Source of the DNA: Alphaproteobacteria bacterium
GTDB taxonomy: Bacteria; Pseudomonadota; Alphaproteobacteria; Sphingomonadales; Sphingomonadaceae
Assembly (NCBI GenBank): GCA_030424845.1
Contig: JAUHWC010000001.1
Span: 496,001-560,000, forward strand
Length of the DNA stretch: 64,000 nucleotides
Direction of reading: 5' to 3'
The position numbers and the translations under genes were made by a program. Positions within the stretch are counted from its first letter, which is position 1, and each line of letters begins with the position of its first letter. The notes beneath the pieces are model-generated. The model searched no databases. It saw nothing but the letters and a program-made list of their open reading frames with translations, and was not told where the DNA came from. Shown piece after piece: positions 12,049 through 20,973 of this stretch.

Positions 12049-13022
12049 CCTCGTCCTTTCTTGCCGCGCCCCCAGATTCCCGCCAGCAGCGATCCGATGA
12101 CCACGTGATAGACACTGGATATCGCGCTGGGAACCGGGGCCAGGGCGGCCTGCGCAACGCTGGAGAACTGCGCCGCGAAGCTGGGGCTGGAAGCAAGGCT
12201 GGCTCCAAGTCCCGAATTCTGCATGCCCACCTCGATGCTGATCGTGCGGCAATCGTCCTCGTCAAAGCGCAGCAGGCGCGGGACGGCATAGCCCAGCGCA
12301 AACCCTGTCAGGTGCAGCATCAGGATCGCCAGCAACAGGACACCGGCGTGCTCGATGATCTGCGCCTTGGAATTGCCCATGATCGCACCCACGATCAGCA
12401 CCACGGCAATCACCGATACCAGCGGCGATACCACCGCGATGCGCCGGGTGATGCTGGGCAACAGGGTGTTCAGCGCGACCCCGGCCACAACCGGCACCAG
12501 CACGATGGCGACCATGTTGCGCAGCAGGCTCCAGCGGTCGATCTCTATGAACACGCCGCCCAGCCAGTCCGTCAGCACGGGCGTGAGCAGAATGGCAATC
12601 ATCGTGGAACACATCGTCATGCTGACAGAAAGCGCCAGGTTCGCCCGCGCAAGGTAGGTGACGACATTGGATGCCGTGCCGCCCGGGCAGCAGGCCACCA
12701 GCACCAATCCTACCGCCAGCCCCTGTTCCAGCCCGAACAGCATGGCAAAGCCGAGACCGGCGAGCGGCATCACTGTGAATTGCAGCCCGGCGCCTGCGAT
12801 GATGCGGCGCGGCATGGCGAGCACGCGGCGGAAGTCCTCCAGCCCCAACGTCAATCCCATGCCCAGCATGATCACGCCCAGCATCACGCTGACCAGCGAT
12901 TGCCCCTGGACTTGCGTATCCGTTACCCAGCTGAAATGCGCAGGGGCAATCCACGCCCAGGCCACGCCCAGCACGGTCCATATGGCGAACAGGCTTGTCG
13001 CCTTGTCGATCAGCCGTGTCAT
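12045..13022 (-). CDS. Bile acid:sodium symporter (BASS) family transporter
   Basis: 325-residue inner-membrane protein with about nine to ten helices. It carries the conserved family segments VACCPGGTASNVVTYLARANLALSVSMT and SIEVGMQNSGLGASLA, which in structurally known members contribute to sodium binding. It probably imports an organic anion with Na+; the family includes pantoate, pyruvate and bile acid carriers, so the substrate is open. It leads a coupled set with the ABA4-like and DUF938 genes. Confidence 0.9.
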   Translation of the reverse strand: MTRLIDKATSLFAIWTVLGVAWAWIAPAHFSWVTDTQVQGQSLVSVMLGVIMLGMGLTLGLEDFRRVLAMPRRIIAGAGLQFTVMPLAGLGFAMLFGLEQGLAVGLVLVACCPGGTASNVVTYLARANLALSVSMTMCSTMIAILLTPVLTDWLGGVFIEIDRWSLLRNMVAIVLVPVVAGVALNTLLPSITRRIAVVSPLVSVIAVVLIVGAIMGNSKAQIIEHAGVLLLAILMLHLTGFALGYAVPRLLRFDEDDCRTISIEVGMQNSGLGASLASSPSFAAQFSSVAQAALAPVPSAISSVYHVVIGSLLAGIWGRGKKGRG

Positions 13023-13080
13023 TGCGTTCTCGATCCCCTCTCGCCGCCCTGCCTATCGCGCGCCGGCAGGGCTGCCAAGA

Positions 13081-13767
13081 TCAGCCACCGGCAAAGCGGT
13101 GGGCGAGGCGCATCAGGCTCTCGTTCTCATGGACGAAGCGCCCCTTGGCCTTCTCCATCACCGTTTGCAGCGCGGCGGCCGCCAGATCGTCTGCCCGGAT
13201 CGAGCGATACTTGCGATACTTGCCCTGCAAGGCGAGGTCCGTCAGCGGCGCAGCAATGGCGCCCAGCTTCTCGAGCGGTCGCCTGTCATCCACGCGCTGC
13301 CCGCGCAGCAGGCCGGGACGCAGGATATCCACCCGCGGCAGGCCGATCTTGCCCAGCGTGGTTTCCATCGAGCCCTTGGTGGAAAGGTAGAAGTTCTTCG
13401 ACTGCGGGTCCGCCCCGACAGATGACACCACGGTGAAGCCCTGCGCACCGGCCTTGTGGCTTTCCCCGGCGACGCGCAGCACCAGATCCCTATCAACCGA
13501 GACGAAGCGGAAGCGGTCACCCCCTTCCTTGCGGATGGTGGTACCCAGCGCGCAGATCACCCTGTCCGGGCGGATCGTGGCAATCGCCTTGCCCCAGCCT
13601 TCCACCGGTGCCAGCAGCATCTCCATCCGTGCCCCCTTGGGAAGCGGAACTTCGCGCCGCGAAAGGGCGATCAGCCGGATATGGGGATGGCCCATTGCAG
13701 CACGCATCACCGCATTGCCGACAAGGCCGGAAGCACCTAGCAGCAGGACGTGAACCGGCTCAGACAT
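13081..13767 (-). CDS. NAD(P)-binding atypical SDR (HTATIP2/TIP30-like)
   Basis: 228-residue protein with a Rossmann dinucleotide motif GASGLVGNAV near the N-terminus, then VICALGTT and VSSVGADPQSKNFYLSTKG. The YxxxK-like arrangement (Y..STKG) and the length resemble TIP30-type NAD(P)H-binding proteins used in assembly or quality-control roles. Start ATG 13767 has a GGAAGGG ribosome site and overlaps the end of the dGTPase-like gene by eight bases. Function not determined from sequence. Confidence 0.8.
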   Translation of the reverse strand: MSEPVHVLLLGASGLVGNAVMRAAMGHPHIRLIALSRREVPLPKGARMEMLLAPVEGWGKAIATIRPDRVICALGTTIRKEGGDRFRFVSVDRDLVLRVAGESHKAGAQGFTVVSSVGADPQSKNFYLSTKGSMETTLGKIGLPRVDILRPGLLRGQRVDDRRPLEKLGAIAAPLTDLALQGKYRKYRSIRADDLAAAALQTVMEKAKGRFVHENESLMRLAHRFAGG

Positions 13768-14920
13768 TGGAAAGCCCTTCCGGAACCTCGCCGAAGATCC
13801 GCGCATAGCAGTCCATGGCGTAGCGGTCCGTCATTCCGGCAATGAAATCAGCAATATGCCGCGCCCTGAGTGCAGCATCATCAGGCATGCGATCACGCCA
13901 GCCCGGGGTCATCAGGCGCGGGTCCTGGTCGAAGGCGGCATAAAGCCGCGCGATGACCCGGTTGGCCACCTTCGCGGTATTGAGCTGTTCCGGATGGTAA
14001 TAGAGCCGTTCGTACATGAAGGACTTGAGCTGCCTTTCACGCACGGCCCATTCTTCCGAAAATCCCGCGAGTGCCCGGCCTGCTGCGCGCACCTCCTCCA
14101 CCGATCCGACGGAAGCGATATTGGCCCGCGTGGTCTCGATCAGGTCGATGACCATGACACCGATCTGGTCCCGCACGAGTTCGCGTTGCATCAGCCGCTC
14201 GTCAGCATCGGGATAGCGCGCGCGCACCGCTTCCCAGGCCGAGGCGAGGAAATCGAGTTCCATCAGGTCTTCCACCTTCAGGAAACCGGCGCGCAGGCCA
14301 TCGTCGATATCGTGATTGTCATAGGCAATGTCGTCGGCCAGCGCAGCCACCTGCGCTTCCAGCGATGCCCACTGGCCAAGCTGCAGCGGGAATTCGGCAT
14401 CCAGTTCGCTCAGCGCCCATCCCGGTGCCGTTACGGGGCCATTGTGCTTCGCCAGCCCCTCCAGCACTTCCCAGCTGAGATTGAGGCCAACGATATCGCA
14501 ATAGGGCCGCTCCAGCCGCATCAGCACGCGCAGGCAATGCTCGTTATGGTCCCAGCCGCCATGCTTCTCCAGCGCGGCATCGAGCGCATCTTCCCCTGCA
14601 TGGCCAAAAGGCGGGTGGCCAATGTCATGCGCCAGGCACAGCGCCTCGGTCAGGTCCTCGTCCAGACCCAGCGAACGGGCGATGGTGCGCCCGATCTGGG
14701 CCACTTCCAGGCTGTGCGTCAGCCTTACGCGATAGTGATCCCCGTCTGGTGCAACAAAGACCTGCGCCTTTCCTGCAAGGCGGCGGAAGGCGATGGAATG
14801 GATGATCCGGTCGCGATCGCGCTGGAACGCGCTGCGCGGGCCGCGCGTACCGCCCGTTCCCTGGTCGAACTCACGGCCACGACTGGCAGCAGGATCGGAT
14901 GCGAAAGGGGCGTGCGACAT
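13760..14920 (-). CDS. dgt: dGTPase-like HD-domain triphosphohydrolase
   Basis: Deoxyguanosinetriphosphate triphosphohydrolase-like protein of 386 residues, which hydrolyses dNTPs to deoxynucleosides and triphosphate. The HD metal site is complete: H in RLTHSLEVAQIGR, the HD pair in CLAHDIGHPPFGHAGE, and the later D in ALADDIAYDNHD. The N-terminus SDPAASRGREF and the FQRDRDRIIHSIAFRRLAGKAQVF block are typical of the bacterial type 2 subfamily. ATG 14920 is chosen; a GTG at 14944 is also possible and has a slightly better ribosome site. Confidence 0.92.
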   Translation of the reverse strand: MSHAPFASDPAASRGREFDQGTGGTRGPRSAFQRDRDRIIHSIAFRRLAGKAQVFVAPDGDHYRVRLTHSLEVAQIGRTIARSLGLDEDLTEALCLAHDIGHPPFGHAGEDALDAALEKHGGWDHNEHCLRVLMRLERPYCDIVGLNLSWEVLEGLAKHNGPVTAPGWALSELDAEFPLQLGQWASLEAQVAALADDIAYDNHDIDDGLRAGFLKVEDLMELDFLASAWEAVRARYPDADERLMQRELVRDQIGVMVIDLIETTRANIASVGSVEEVRAAGRALAGFSEEWAVRERQLKSFMYERLYYHPEQLNTAKVANRVIARLYAAFDQDPRLMTPGWRDRMPDDAALRARHIADFIAGMTDRYAMDCYARIFGEVPEGLSNV

Positions 14921-14992
14921 GCCTGTGTCAGCTAGGCGCAGCACCGGGTCCTGACAACGGGAACAGGGCGCGAACGCCGCAAACCGGGCCGA

Positions 14993-15688
14993 TCAATCCC
15001 CCGAAACCAGCCATTCCGCAGCGCGTCGCGCATGGATATGCGCGCTGTCATAGATCGGCAGGACATTGGCATCGACATCGACGACAAGCTCCAGCTCGGT
15101 CGCTGCCAGCACAATGGCCTTTGCCCCGTCCTGTGCCTTCTCCGTGATGATCGTCTTCAACAGCCGTTCGGCATCGCGCTTCACCCGGCCATAGACGAGA
15201 TCGTCATAGATGATCCGGTCGATCGCGGCGACATTGTCCATGTCAGGCGGCAACAGGTCGATCCCGTGGGCAACGAGCCGCCGGCGATAGAACCCGCCGG
15301 TCATCACGTTGTGGGTACCGATGATCGCCGCCTTGGTGACGCCATCGGCCGCCATCGCCTCACCGATACATTCGGCGACATGCAGGATGGGAATGGAGAC
15401 TTCCGCCTCGACCTCGCGATAGACGCGGTGCATGGAATTGGCTGCAATCACCAGCATGCCCGCTCCTGCCGCCTCGAGCCGCTTGGCCGATGCGACCAGG
15501 GTGGCAGCGGCGCCTTCCCAGTCCGTATCGGACTGCAACCGCGAGAGGTTTGCGAAATCGAGGTTCTCGATCAGCATGGGCGCACTGGAATGACCGCCCC
15601 GATGCTTGGCCACGTACTGGTTGATCTGCGTGAAGTAGCTGCGGGTGGAGATCCAGCTCATCCCGCCAATCAGCCCCAACTTGCGCAA
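14993..15688 (-). CDS. Aspartate/glutamate racemase homologue lacking both catalytic cysteines
   Basis: 231-residue member of the Asp/Glu racemase superfamily (YgeA/RacX-like): KLGLIGGMSWISTRSYF start, DWEGAAATL, and the C-terminal TELELVVD. In active members two cysteines do the proton transfers, in (P/C)CNT and LGCTE contexts. Here these positions read IAANSMH (Ala83) and LAATELE (Ala196), so both are alanine. The start is TTG at 15688, because an ideal AGGAGG lies seven bases before it and the protein then begins exactly at the conserved RKLGLIGG. Either the protein is catalytically dead and has a binding or regulatory role, or it uses another mechanism. It stands alone, without obvious metabolic partners. 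Confidence 0.88.
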   Translation of the reverse strand: MRKLGLIGGMSWISTRSYFTQINQYVAKHRGGHSSAPMLIENLDFANLSRLQSDTDWEGAAATLVASAKRLEAAGAGMLVIAANSMHRVYREVEAEVSIPILHVAECIGEAMAADGVTKAAIIGTHNVMTGGFYRRRLVAHGIDLLPPDMDNVAAIDRIIYDDLVYGRVKRDAERLLKTIITEKAQDGAKAIVLAATELELVVDVDANVLPIYDSAHIHARRAAEWLVSGD

Positions 15689-15854
15689 CCCTGTTCCTCC
15701 TGTCCAACTGCCTTGCCCTGCCGTGCAATACGGTGGACAGATACCGTTGCTCGGATGAACGCGGCAACCACGCAAGCGGTTCCCCCGAATTAACCACTCG
15801 GGTGGAGTTCTTTACGCGACGGGCCGTTTGCGCAGGGCGCGTTGAGGACGAAGT

Positions 15855-17297
15855 CTATTCGCCCAGCGCCTTGTTGATTTCCTCGACCATCTTCTTTGCA
15901 TCGGACAGCAGCATCATCGTCTGGTCCATGTAGAAGACGTCATTGTCGACACCGGCATAACCCACACCGCCCATCGAACGCTTGATGAAGAAGACCTGCT
16001 TGGCCTTGTCCACATCGAACACGGGCATGCCGTAGATCGGGCTGGACTTGTCCGTCTTGGCGGCCGGATTGACCACATCGTTCGCGCCGATGATGAAGGC
16101 CACGTCGCACTGGGCGAATTCGGAATTGATGTCCTCAAGCTCGAACACCTTGTCATAATCGACAGAAGCTTCGGCCAGCAGCACGTTCATGTGGCCGGGC
16201 ATGCGGCCCGCCACCGGGTGGATGGCGAATTTCACGTTCACTCCCTGCTCTTCCAGCAGGTCGCACATCTCGCGCAAGGCGTGCTGGGCCTGCGCCACGG
16301 CCATGCCGTAGCCGGGGATGATGATGACGTTCTCTGCCTGCTGCAGCATGAAGGCGGCATCGTCGGCGCTGCCCTGCTTGTAGGGGCGCTGCTCGCGCGC
16401 TTCGCCGCCGCCGGCACTGTCCTCGGCGCCAAAACCGCCCGCGATCACCGAAATGAAGCTGCGGTTCATGGCCTTGCACATGATGTAGGACAGGATCGCA
16501 CCGGACGAGCCGACCAGAGCGCCGGTGATGATCATCGCCGTATTGCCCAGGGTGAAGCCCATCGCCGCCGCCGCCCAGCCGGAATAGGAATTCAGCATGG
16601 ACACGACCACGGGCATGTCGGCCCCGCCGATGGGAATGATCAGCAGGAAACCGATCGCGAACGCCAGCACGGTCAGCGCCACGATCAGCGGCATGGTGTC
16701 CTCAGGAGCGGCATGGGCGAACATCGCGGTCAGCACGATGATCGCGGCCAGCGTGCCAAGGTTGATGACATGCCGCATGGGCAGCAGGATAGGCGCGCCG
16801 CTCATCTTGCCCGCCAGCTTGGCAAAGGCGATCACCGAGCCGGAGAAGGTGATGGCACCGATGGCGATGCCAAGGCCCATCTCGATCTTGCTGACAGGGT
16901 TGATGCCCGTCTCGGTCAACAGGCCGAATGCCTCGGGGTTGAGGTAGGCGGCCCAACCCACCAGCACGGCAGCAAGGCCGACCAGCGAGTGGAAGGCTGC
17001 CACCAGTTCGGGCATCGCGGTCATCGCGATGCGGCGGGCGATGGTGAAACCCAGGATACCGCCAAGCAGGATGGCGATGCCGACCTCCGCGATGTTGGCA
17101 ATGTCGTGGGTGACCAGCGTTGTCACCACGGCGATCAGCATGCCGATCATGCCGTAACGGTTGCCTGCAAGGCTGGTGGTGGGATGCGACAGGCCGCGCA
17201 GGGCCAGGATGAAGAGCACGCCGGAAACGAGATAGGCCAGCGCCACCCACGGGTTTACGCCGGCGCCATCCGCGCCAGCGGCCAGGAAGGAGAACAT
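15855..17297 (-). CDS. pntB: NAD(P) transhydrogenase subunit beta
   Basis: 480-residue beta subunit of the proton-translocating transhydrogenase, which makes NADPH from NADH at the expense of the proton gradient. About nine hydrophobic helices occupy the first 280 residues, followed by the NADP(H)-binding dIII domain (IIPGYGMAVAQAQH, then GRMPGHMNVLLAEA, and the conserved ANDVVNPAA). ATG 17297 overlaps the PntAB stop by one base (TGATG); a GTG three bases earlier would also fit. Confidence 0.96.
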   Translation of the reverse strand: MFSFLAAGADGAGVNPWVALAYLVSGVLFILALRGLSHPTTSLAGNRYGMIGMLIAVVTTLVTHDIANIAEVGIAILLGGILGFTIARRIAMTAMPELVAAFHSLVGLAAVLVGWAAYLNPEAFGLLTETGINPVSKIEMGLGIAIGAITFSGSVIAFAKLAGKMSGAPILLPMRHVINLGTLAAIIVLTAMFAHAAPEDTMPLIVALTVLAFAIGFLLIIPIGGADMPVVVSMLNSYSGWAAAAMGFTLGNTAMIITGALVGSSGAILSYIMCKAMNRSFISVIAGGFGAEDSAGGGEAREQRPYKQGSADDAAFMLQQAENVIIIPGYGMAVAQAQHALREMCDLLEEQGVNVKFAIHPVAGRMPGHMNVLLAEASVDYDKVFELEDINSEFAQCDVAFIIGANDVVNPAAKTDKSSPIYGMPVFDVDKAKQVFFIKRSMGGVGYAGVDNDVFYMDQTMMLLSDAKKMVEEINKALGE

Positions 17298-17581
17298 CAC
17301 TTCTTCTCCTTCTTCTTGTACATCGCCAGCATCCGCTCAGTCACGGCAAAGCCGCCGAAGATATTGACCGAAGCCAGCACCACGCCCGCAAGGCCAAGCC
17401 ACTTGGCAATCAGGCTTCCCGCCTCAGCCGACGCGATCAGCGCGCCCACGATAATCACCGAGGAAATCGCGTTGGTCACCGCCATCAGCGGCGTGTGCAA
17501 GGCAGGCGTGACCGACCAGACCACGTAATAGCCGACGAAACACGCCAGCACGAAGATCGACAGGATTGAAATGAAGTCCAT
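17297..17581 (-). CDS. pntAB: NAD(P) transhydrogenase subunit alpha, membrane part
   Basis: 94-residue protein forming the membrane segment of the split alpha subunit (alpha-2). It has three hydrophobic helices, the conserved VTPALHTPLMAVTNAISSVIIVGA stretch, and a lysine-rich end. The split into two alpha polypeptides is the usual alphaproteobacterial form. ATG 17581 is used; it lies four bases after the end of the VOC gene. Confidence 0.93.
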   Translation of the reverse strand: MDFISILSIFVLACFVGYYVVWSVTPALHTPLMAVTNAISSVIIVGALIASAEAGSLIAKWLGLAGVVLASVNIFGGFAVTERMLAMYKKKEKK

Positions 17582-17585
17582 TGGA

Positions 17586-18092
17586 TCAGTCGTCCGCCAC
17601 TTGCACAAGCTCGATGAGGTTGCCCTCCGGATCAGTGACGAACATCACCTTGATGCCCAGCGGGGCGACATCGGTGATATCGACATAGGGGGTCACGCCC
17701 CTGGCCGTGAGGATCGCTTTTGTCGCTTCGAGATCGTCGACGCGCATCATCAGCTGGCCGGGGCCGCGCACTTCGAGATGCGCCGGCGGCATGCCGCGTT
17801 CAGGGCCAGCTACCGAATTGGCCATGTAGACCAGCTCGATGCCCTGGTTGCCGTTGCGGATCCAGCGGAAGTGCATCGCTTCACCCAGCGGCACGTCGGA
17901 TACGACCTCGAAATCGAGCACGTCGACATAGAAGGCCGTCACAGCCTCCATGTCCGCGACCGAAATCGCGGTCATGAAATGCTCAAGCTCGATCGCGGGT
18001 TCTTGCGTTTCGTATTCGGGGGCCTGCGCCTGCGCGGTGCCTGCAAGGCCCATGGCGCAGCCAAGCGCGATTGCGAAAACTGCCTTTTTCAT
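17586..18092 (-). CDS. Secreted VOC-fold (glyoxalase-like) protein inside the pnt operon
   Basis: 168-residue protein with a clear signal peptide (MKKAVFAIALGCAMGLAGTAQAQA) and then one VOC/glyoxalase domain of two beta-alpha-beta-beta-beta repeats (FMTAISVADMEAVTAFYVDVLDF...; ...VMFVTDPEGNLIELVQ). The terminal Glu of NLIEL is the usual metal ligand of the fold. It is translationally coupled to pntAA (ATGA) and followed closely by pntAB, so it is expressed between the two halves of the transhydrogenase alpha subunit although its predicted location is periplasmic. Substrate unknown. Confidence 0.85.
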   Translation of the reverse strand: MKKAVFAIALGCAMGLAGTAQAQAPEYETQEPAIELEHFMTAISVADMEAVTAFYVDVLDFEVVSDVPLGEAMHFRWIRNGNQGIELVYMANSVAGPERGMPPAHLEVRGPGQLMMRVDDLEATKAILTARGVTPYVDITDVAPLGIKVMFVTDPEGNLIELVQVADD

Positions 18093-19219
18093 GCCTTCAG
18101 CCTTTCGTTCACCACTTCGCCGCCCTTGGTCAGGCGCACCGCATCGCCGATTTCCTCATCCAGCGTGACGGTACCCGCCTCCTTGTCCCAGAAGGCGGAG
18201 AGGAAGTTGAAATGGTTGCGGGAAAACAGCGCGCTGGCGTCCGCCGCAAGATGCGCGGGCGTGTTGGAATAGCCCATGATGAACACGCCGTACTTTTCCA
18301 CGACCTGATCCGCCACGCTGCCTTCGACGTTGCCGCCCTGCGCCACGGCGAGGTCGAAAATCACGCTGCCGGGCTTCATCGTGGCGATCTGCGCGTCCGA
18401 GATCAGGCGCGGCGCGGGCCTGCCGGGAATCAGCGCGGTGGTGATCACGATATCCTGCTTGGCGATGTGGCTGGACACCAGTTCGGCCTGTGCCTTCTGG
18501 TATTCCTCCGACATTTCCGTGGCATAGCCGCCCGCGCCCTCGCCCTCGATCCCGGCGACGCTCTCGACGAAGATCGGCTTTGCGCCGAGCGACTGGATCT
18601 GTTCCCTGGTGGCAGAGCGCACGTCCGTGGCCGAAACCTGCGCGCCGAGGCGCTTGGCGGTGGCGATCGCCTGGAGGCCCGCCACGCCCACACCCATGAT
18701 GAAGGCCTTGGCAGCCGAGATCGTGCCCGCCGCCGTCATCATCATCGGGAAGGCACGGCCATACTGGTCAGCCGCGGCGAGGACCGCCTTGTAGCCTGCA
18801 AGGTTGGACTGGCTGGAGAGCACGTCCATGCTCTGCGCACGCGTGATGCGCGGCATGAATTCCATCGCGAGGGCTTCGAAACCCGCCTTGGCATAGGCTT
18901 CGACCCGTTCCTTCTCGCGGAAGGGATCGAAGATTGCCGCCACCCACGCGCCGGGCTTTGCGCCAGAAAGCGCAGCAACATCAGGCGCTTGCACGCCCAG
19001 CACGATGTCCGCACCCTTCACCGCCTCGCCCGCCGGCAGCACGTCGGCCCCGGCAGCGGAATAGTCAGCGTCCGATATGGAAGCGGCGAGGCCTGCGCCC
19101 TGCTCGACCGCAAAGCTGGCACCAAGGCCGATGAATTTCTTCACCGTTTCAGGCGTTGCGGCCACCCGCGTTTCACCGGCGGCCGTCTCCTTCAATACGG
19201 CGATGCGAAGCCCCCCCAT
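18089..19219 (-). CDS. pntAA: NAD(P) transhydrogenase subunit alpha, NAD-binding part
   Basis: 376-residue alpha-1 subunit carrying the NAD(H)-binding dI domain, related to alanine dehydrogenase. It begins LRIAVLKETAAGETRVAATP, has the family segment QSNLAGYKAVL, and a Rossmann motif GVGVAGLQAIATAKRLGAQV. ATG 19219 gives the standard start; the frame is open further upstream but that part overlaps the oxidase subunit gene and is not family-like. Confidence 0.95.
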   Translation of the reverse strand: MGGLRIAVLKETAAGETRVAATPETVKKFIGLGASFAVEQGAGLAASISDADYSAAGADVLPAGEAVKGADIVLGVQAPDVAALSGAKPGAWVAAIFDPFREKERVEAYAKAGFEALAMEFMPRITRAQSMDVLSSQSNLAGYKAVLAAADQYGRAFPMMMTAAGTISAAKAFIMGVGVAGLQAIATAKRLGAQVSATDVRSATREQIQSLGAKPIFVESVAGIEGEGAGGYATEMSEEYQKAQAELVSSHIAKQDIVITTALIPGRPAPRLISDAQIATMKPGSVIFDLAVAQGGNVEGSVADQVVEKYGVFIMGYSNTPAHLAADASALFSRNHFNFLSAFWDKEAGTVTLDEEIGDAVRLTKGGEVVNERLKA

Positions 19220-19229
19220 CAGCCCGCGC

Positions 19230-19352
19230 TCAGGTGATGATGACAAGAACGATGAGGACGAGGATCGCAATCAGGGGGACAGACCATTTCAGCATGGAAA
19301 TGAACCCGCCATAGGTCTTCTCGTTCGATTTGATGTCCTGCGAATCGGCCAT
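19230..19352 (-). CDS. aa3-type cytochrome c oxidase subunit IV-like small protein
   Basis: 40-residue protein with the start ADSQDIKSNEKTYGGFI, then one membrane helix (SVPLIAILVLIVLVIIT). The motif around EKTYGGF..MLKWS matches the bacterial aa3-type oxidase subunit IV family, a single-helix accessory subunit. It lies directly upstream of pntAA on the same strand, a common arrangement in relatives, so it may be the first gene of the pnt transcript. Its ribosome site is weak. Confidence 0.8.
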   Translation of the reverse strand: MADSQDIKSNEKTYGGFISMLKWSVPLIAILVLIVLVIIT

Positions 19353-19515
19353 TTTTGTGCCCACGTCCCTTGTCTGAATGGGTGAATGTTCCCTTGTCCT
19401 CTATCGGCAGAGCGGGAACCACTCAAGTCCTGCCTTAATCGGCTCTTTACCCACCGCTGCTATCGCACGGCAACGTGCCGGAACTTCCGGTGATTGCAGA
19501 GTGAAGTGGGGATCC

Positions 19516-20934
19516 ATGGCCGAAGCGGAACAGCGCCTGCTGATGCTGATCGATGATGAACCGGCGCAAAGCCGGTTGATCACCGCGCTCGCGGCGCGTG
19601 AAGGCTGGCGCACGCTGGTGGTGGATGAAGGCGAGAAAGCCATCGCCACCCTCGGCACCCGCCAGGGCATGCAGCTGTCCGCCATCATCCTTGACCAGTG
19701 GGTTCCCGGTGACCGGGCCTGTGAACTGATCGCGGAACTGAAGGAACGCCGGCCCGCCCTGCCCATCCTGATGCTGACCACCAGCACATCGCCGCTGCTC
19801 GCTGTCGAGGCGATGCGCGCAGGTGCCACCGATTACCTCGTCAAGCCTGTCGCGCCCGAACGGCTGATGCAGGCGCTGCGCAACGCGACCACCCGCGAAG
19901 CGCCGAAGGACGAGCTGACCCCGCTGACCGAAAAGATGGATGCCAAGCTCGATTTCGATGCGATGGTCGGCACCGCACCGCCGTTCCGCGATGCGCTTGC
20001 CAAGGCAGCCAAGGCAGCCCGCGGCCACGGCCATGTGCTGATCGAAGGCGAAAGCGGCACGGGCAAGGAAATGCTGGTGCGCGCCATGCATGCCGCCTCG
20101 CCGCGGGCCAAGGCCCCGTTCCGGCTGGTGAACACCGGCGGCGTGCCGTCATCCAGCCTCGAATCCCTGCTGTTCGGCCATGAGAAGGGCGCCTTTGCCG
20201 GTGCCTTCGACCGCCAGGTGGGTGCCTTGCAGAACTGCGACGGCGGCACGCTGGTGCTGGACGAGATCGACAGGCTTTCGCTCGACCTGCAGGACCGCCT
20301 GATCGAGGCGATGAAGAACAATTCCGTCCGCCCGATCGGTGCCAAGCATTCCTTCAAGGTGGATGTGCGGATCATCACGGCAAGCAACCTGCCACTGCAG
20401 GACCTGGTGGCCGGCGGCCATTTCCGCGAGGAACTCTACAAGCTTATCTCGCGAACCACGATCACCCTCCCGCCCTTGCGCGAACGCAATGGCGATATCG
20501 GCGCGCTGACCCGCCATTTCCTGGCCCGGATTGGCGACCAGCCGGGCCTGCGCCAGCTGGGCATCACCGATTCCGCGATGAAGATCCTTTCCGCCTTCGA
20601 CTGGCCCGGCAATGTCCGCCAGTTGCAGGCGGTGCTGTTCCGCGCCGCCGTATTCTGCGATGGCGACGCCCTGACCGCAGCCGACTTCCCCCAGCTTTCC
20701 GAGATCATCGGCGAGCTGGAAGAGGTCGAGCAGGTGGTGACCGAAGGCGCGGGCGTGATGCTCTACACGCCTGACGGCAACCTGCGCCCGCTGGAAGAGA
20801 TCGAGGCCGACGTGATCCGCCTTGCCATCGGCCACTATCGCGGGCGCGTGACAGAAGTGGCTCGCCGGCTGGGCATCGGCCGATCCACGCTCTACCGCAA
20901 GCTGTCGGACCTCGGCATAGACAACGCGGCGTAA
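19516..20934 (+). CDS. Sigma-54 dependent response regulator with GAFAGA variant loop
   Basis: 472-residue NtrC-type regulator. Receiver domain at residues 8-122 with acidic pair D13-D14, phosphoacceptor D60 and K110. AAA+ domain at about 145-385 with Walker A GESGTGKE (178-185), Walker B LVLDEID (246-252) and the arginine-finger region. Fis-type helix-turn-helix at the C-terminus (EVARRLGIGRSTLYRKL). The sigma-54 contact loop, normally GAFTGA, reads GAFAGA (225-230). The threonine is usually important for activation, so this protein may activate weakly or act by another route. ATG 19516 sits at the start of the receiver. No histidine kinase is adjacent. Confidence 0.9.
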   Translation: MAEAEQRLLMLIDDEPAQSRLITALAAREGWRTLVVDEGEKAIATLGTRQGMQLSAIILDQWVPGDRACELIAELKERRPALPILMLTTSTSPLLAVEAMRAGATDYLVKPVAPERLMQALRNATTREAPKDELTPLTEKMDAKLDFDAMVGTAPPFRDALAKAAKAARGHGHVLIEGESGTGKEMLVRAMHAASPRAKAPFRLVNTGGVPSSSLESLLFGHEKGAFAGAFDRQVGALQNCDGGTLVLDEIDRLSLDLQDRLIEAMKNNSVRPIGAKHSFKVDVRIITASNLPLQDLVAGGHFREELYKLISRTTITLPPLRERNGDIGALTRHFLARIGDQPGLRQLGITDSAMKILSAFDWPGNVRQLQAVLFRAAVFCDGDALTAADFPQLSEIIGELEEVEQVVTEGAGVMLYTPDGNLRPLEEIEADVIRLAIGHYRGRVTEVARRLGIGRSTLYRKLSDLGIDNAA

Positions 20935-20973
20935 TGCTCGACATGGCGGCTGGCGAGGTCTAGCCGTTCCTTC

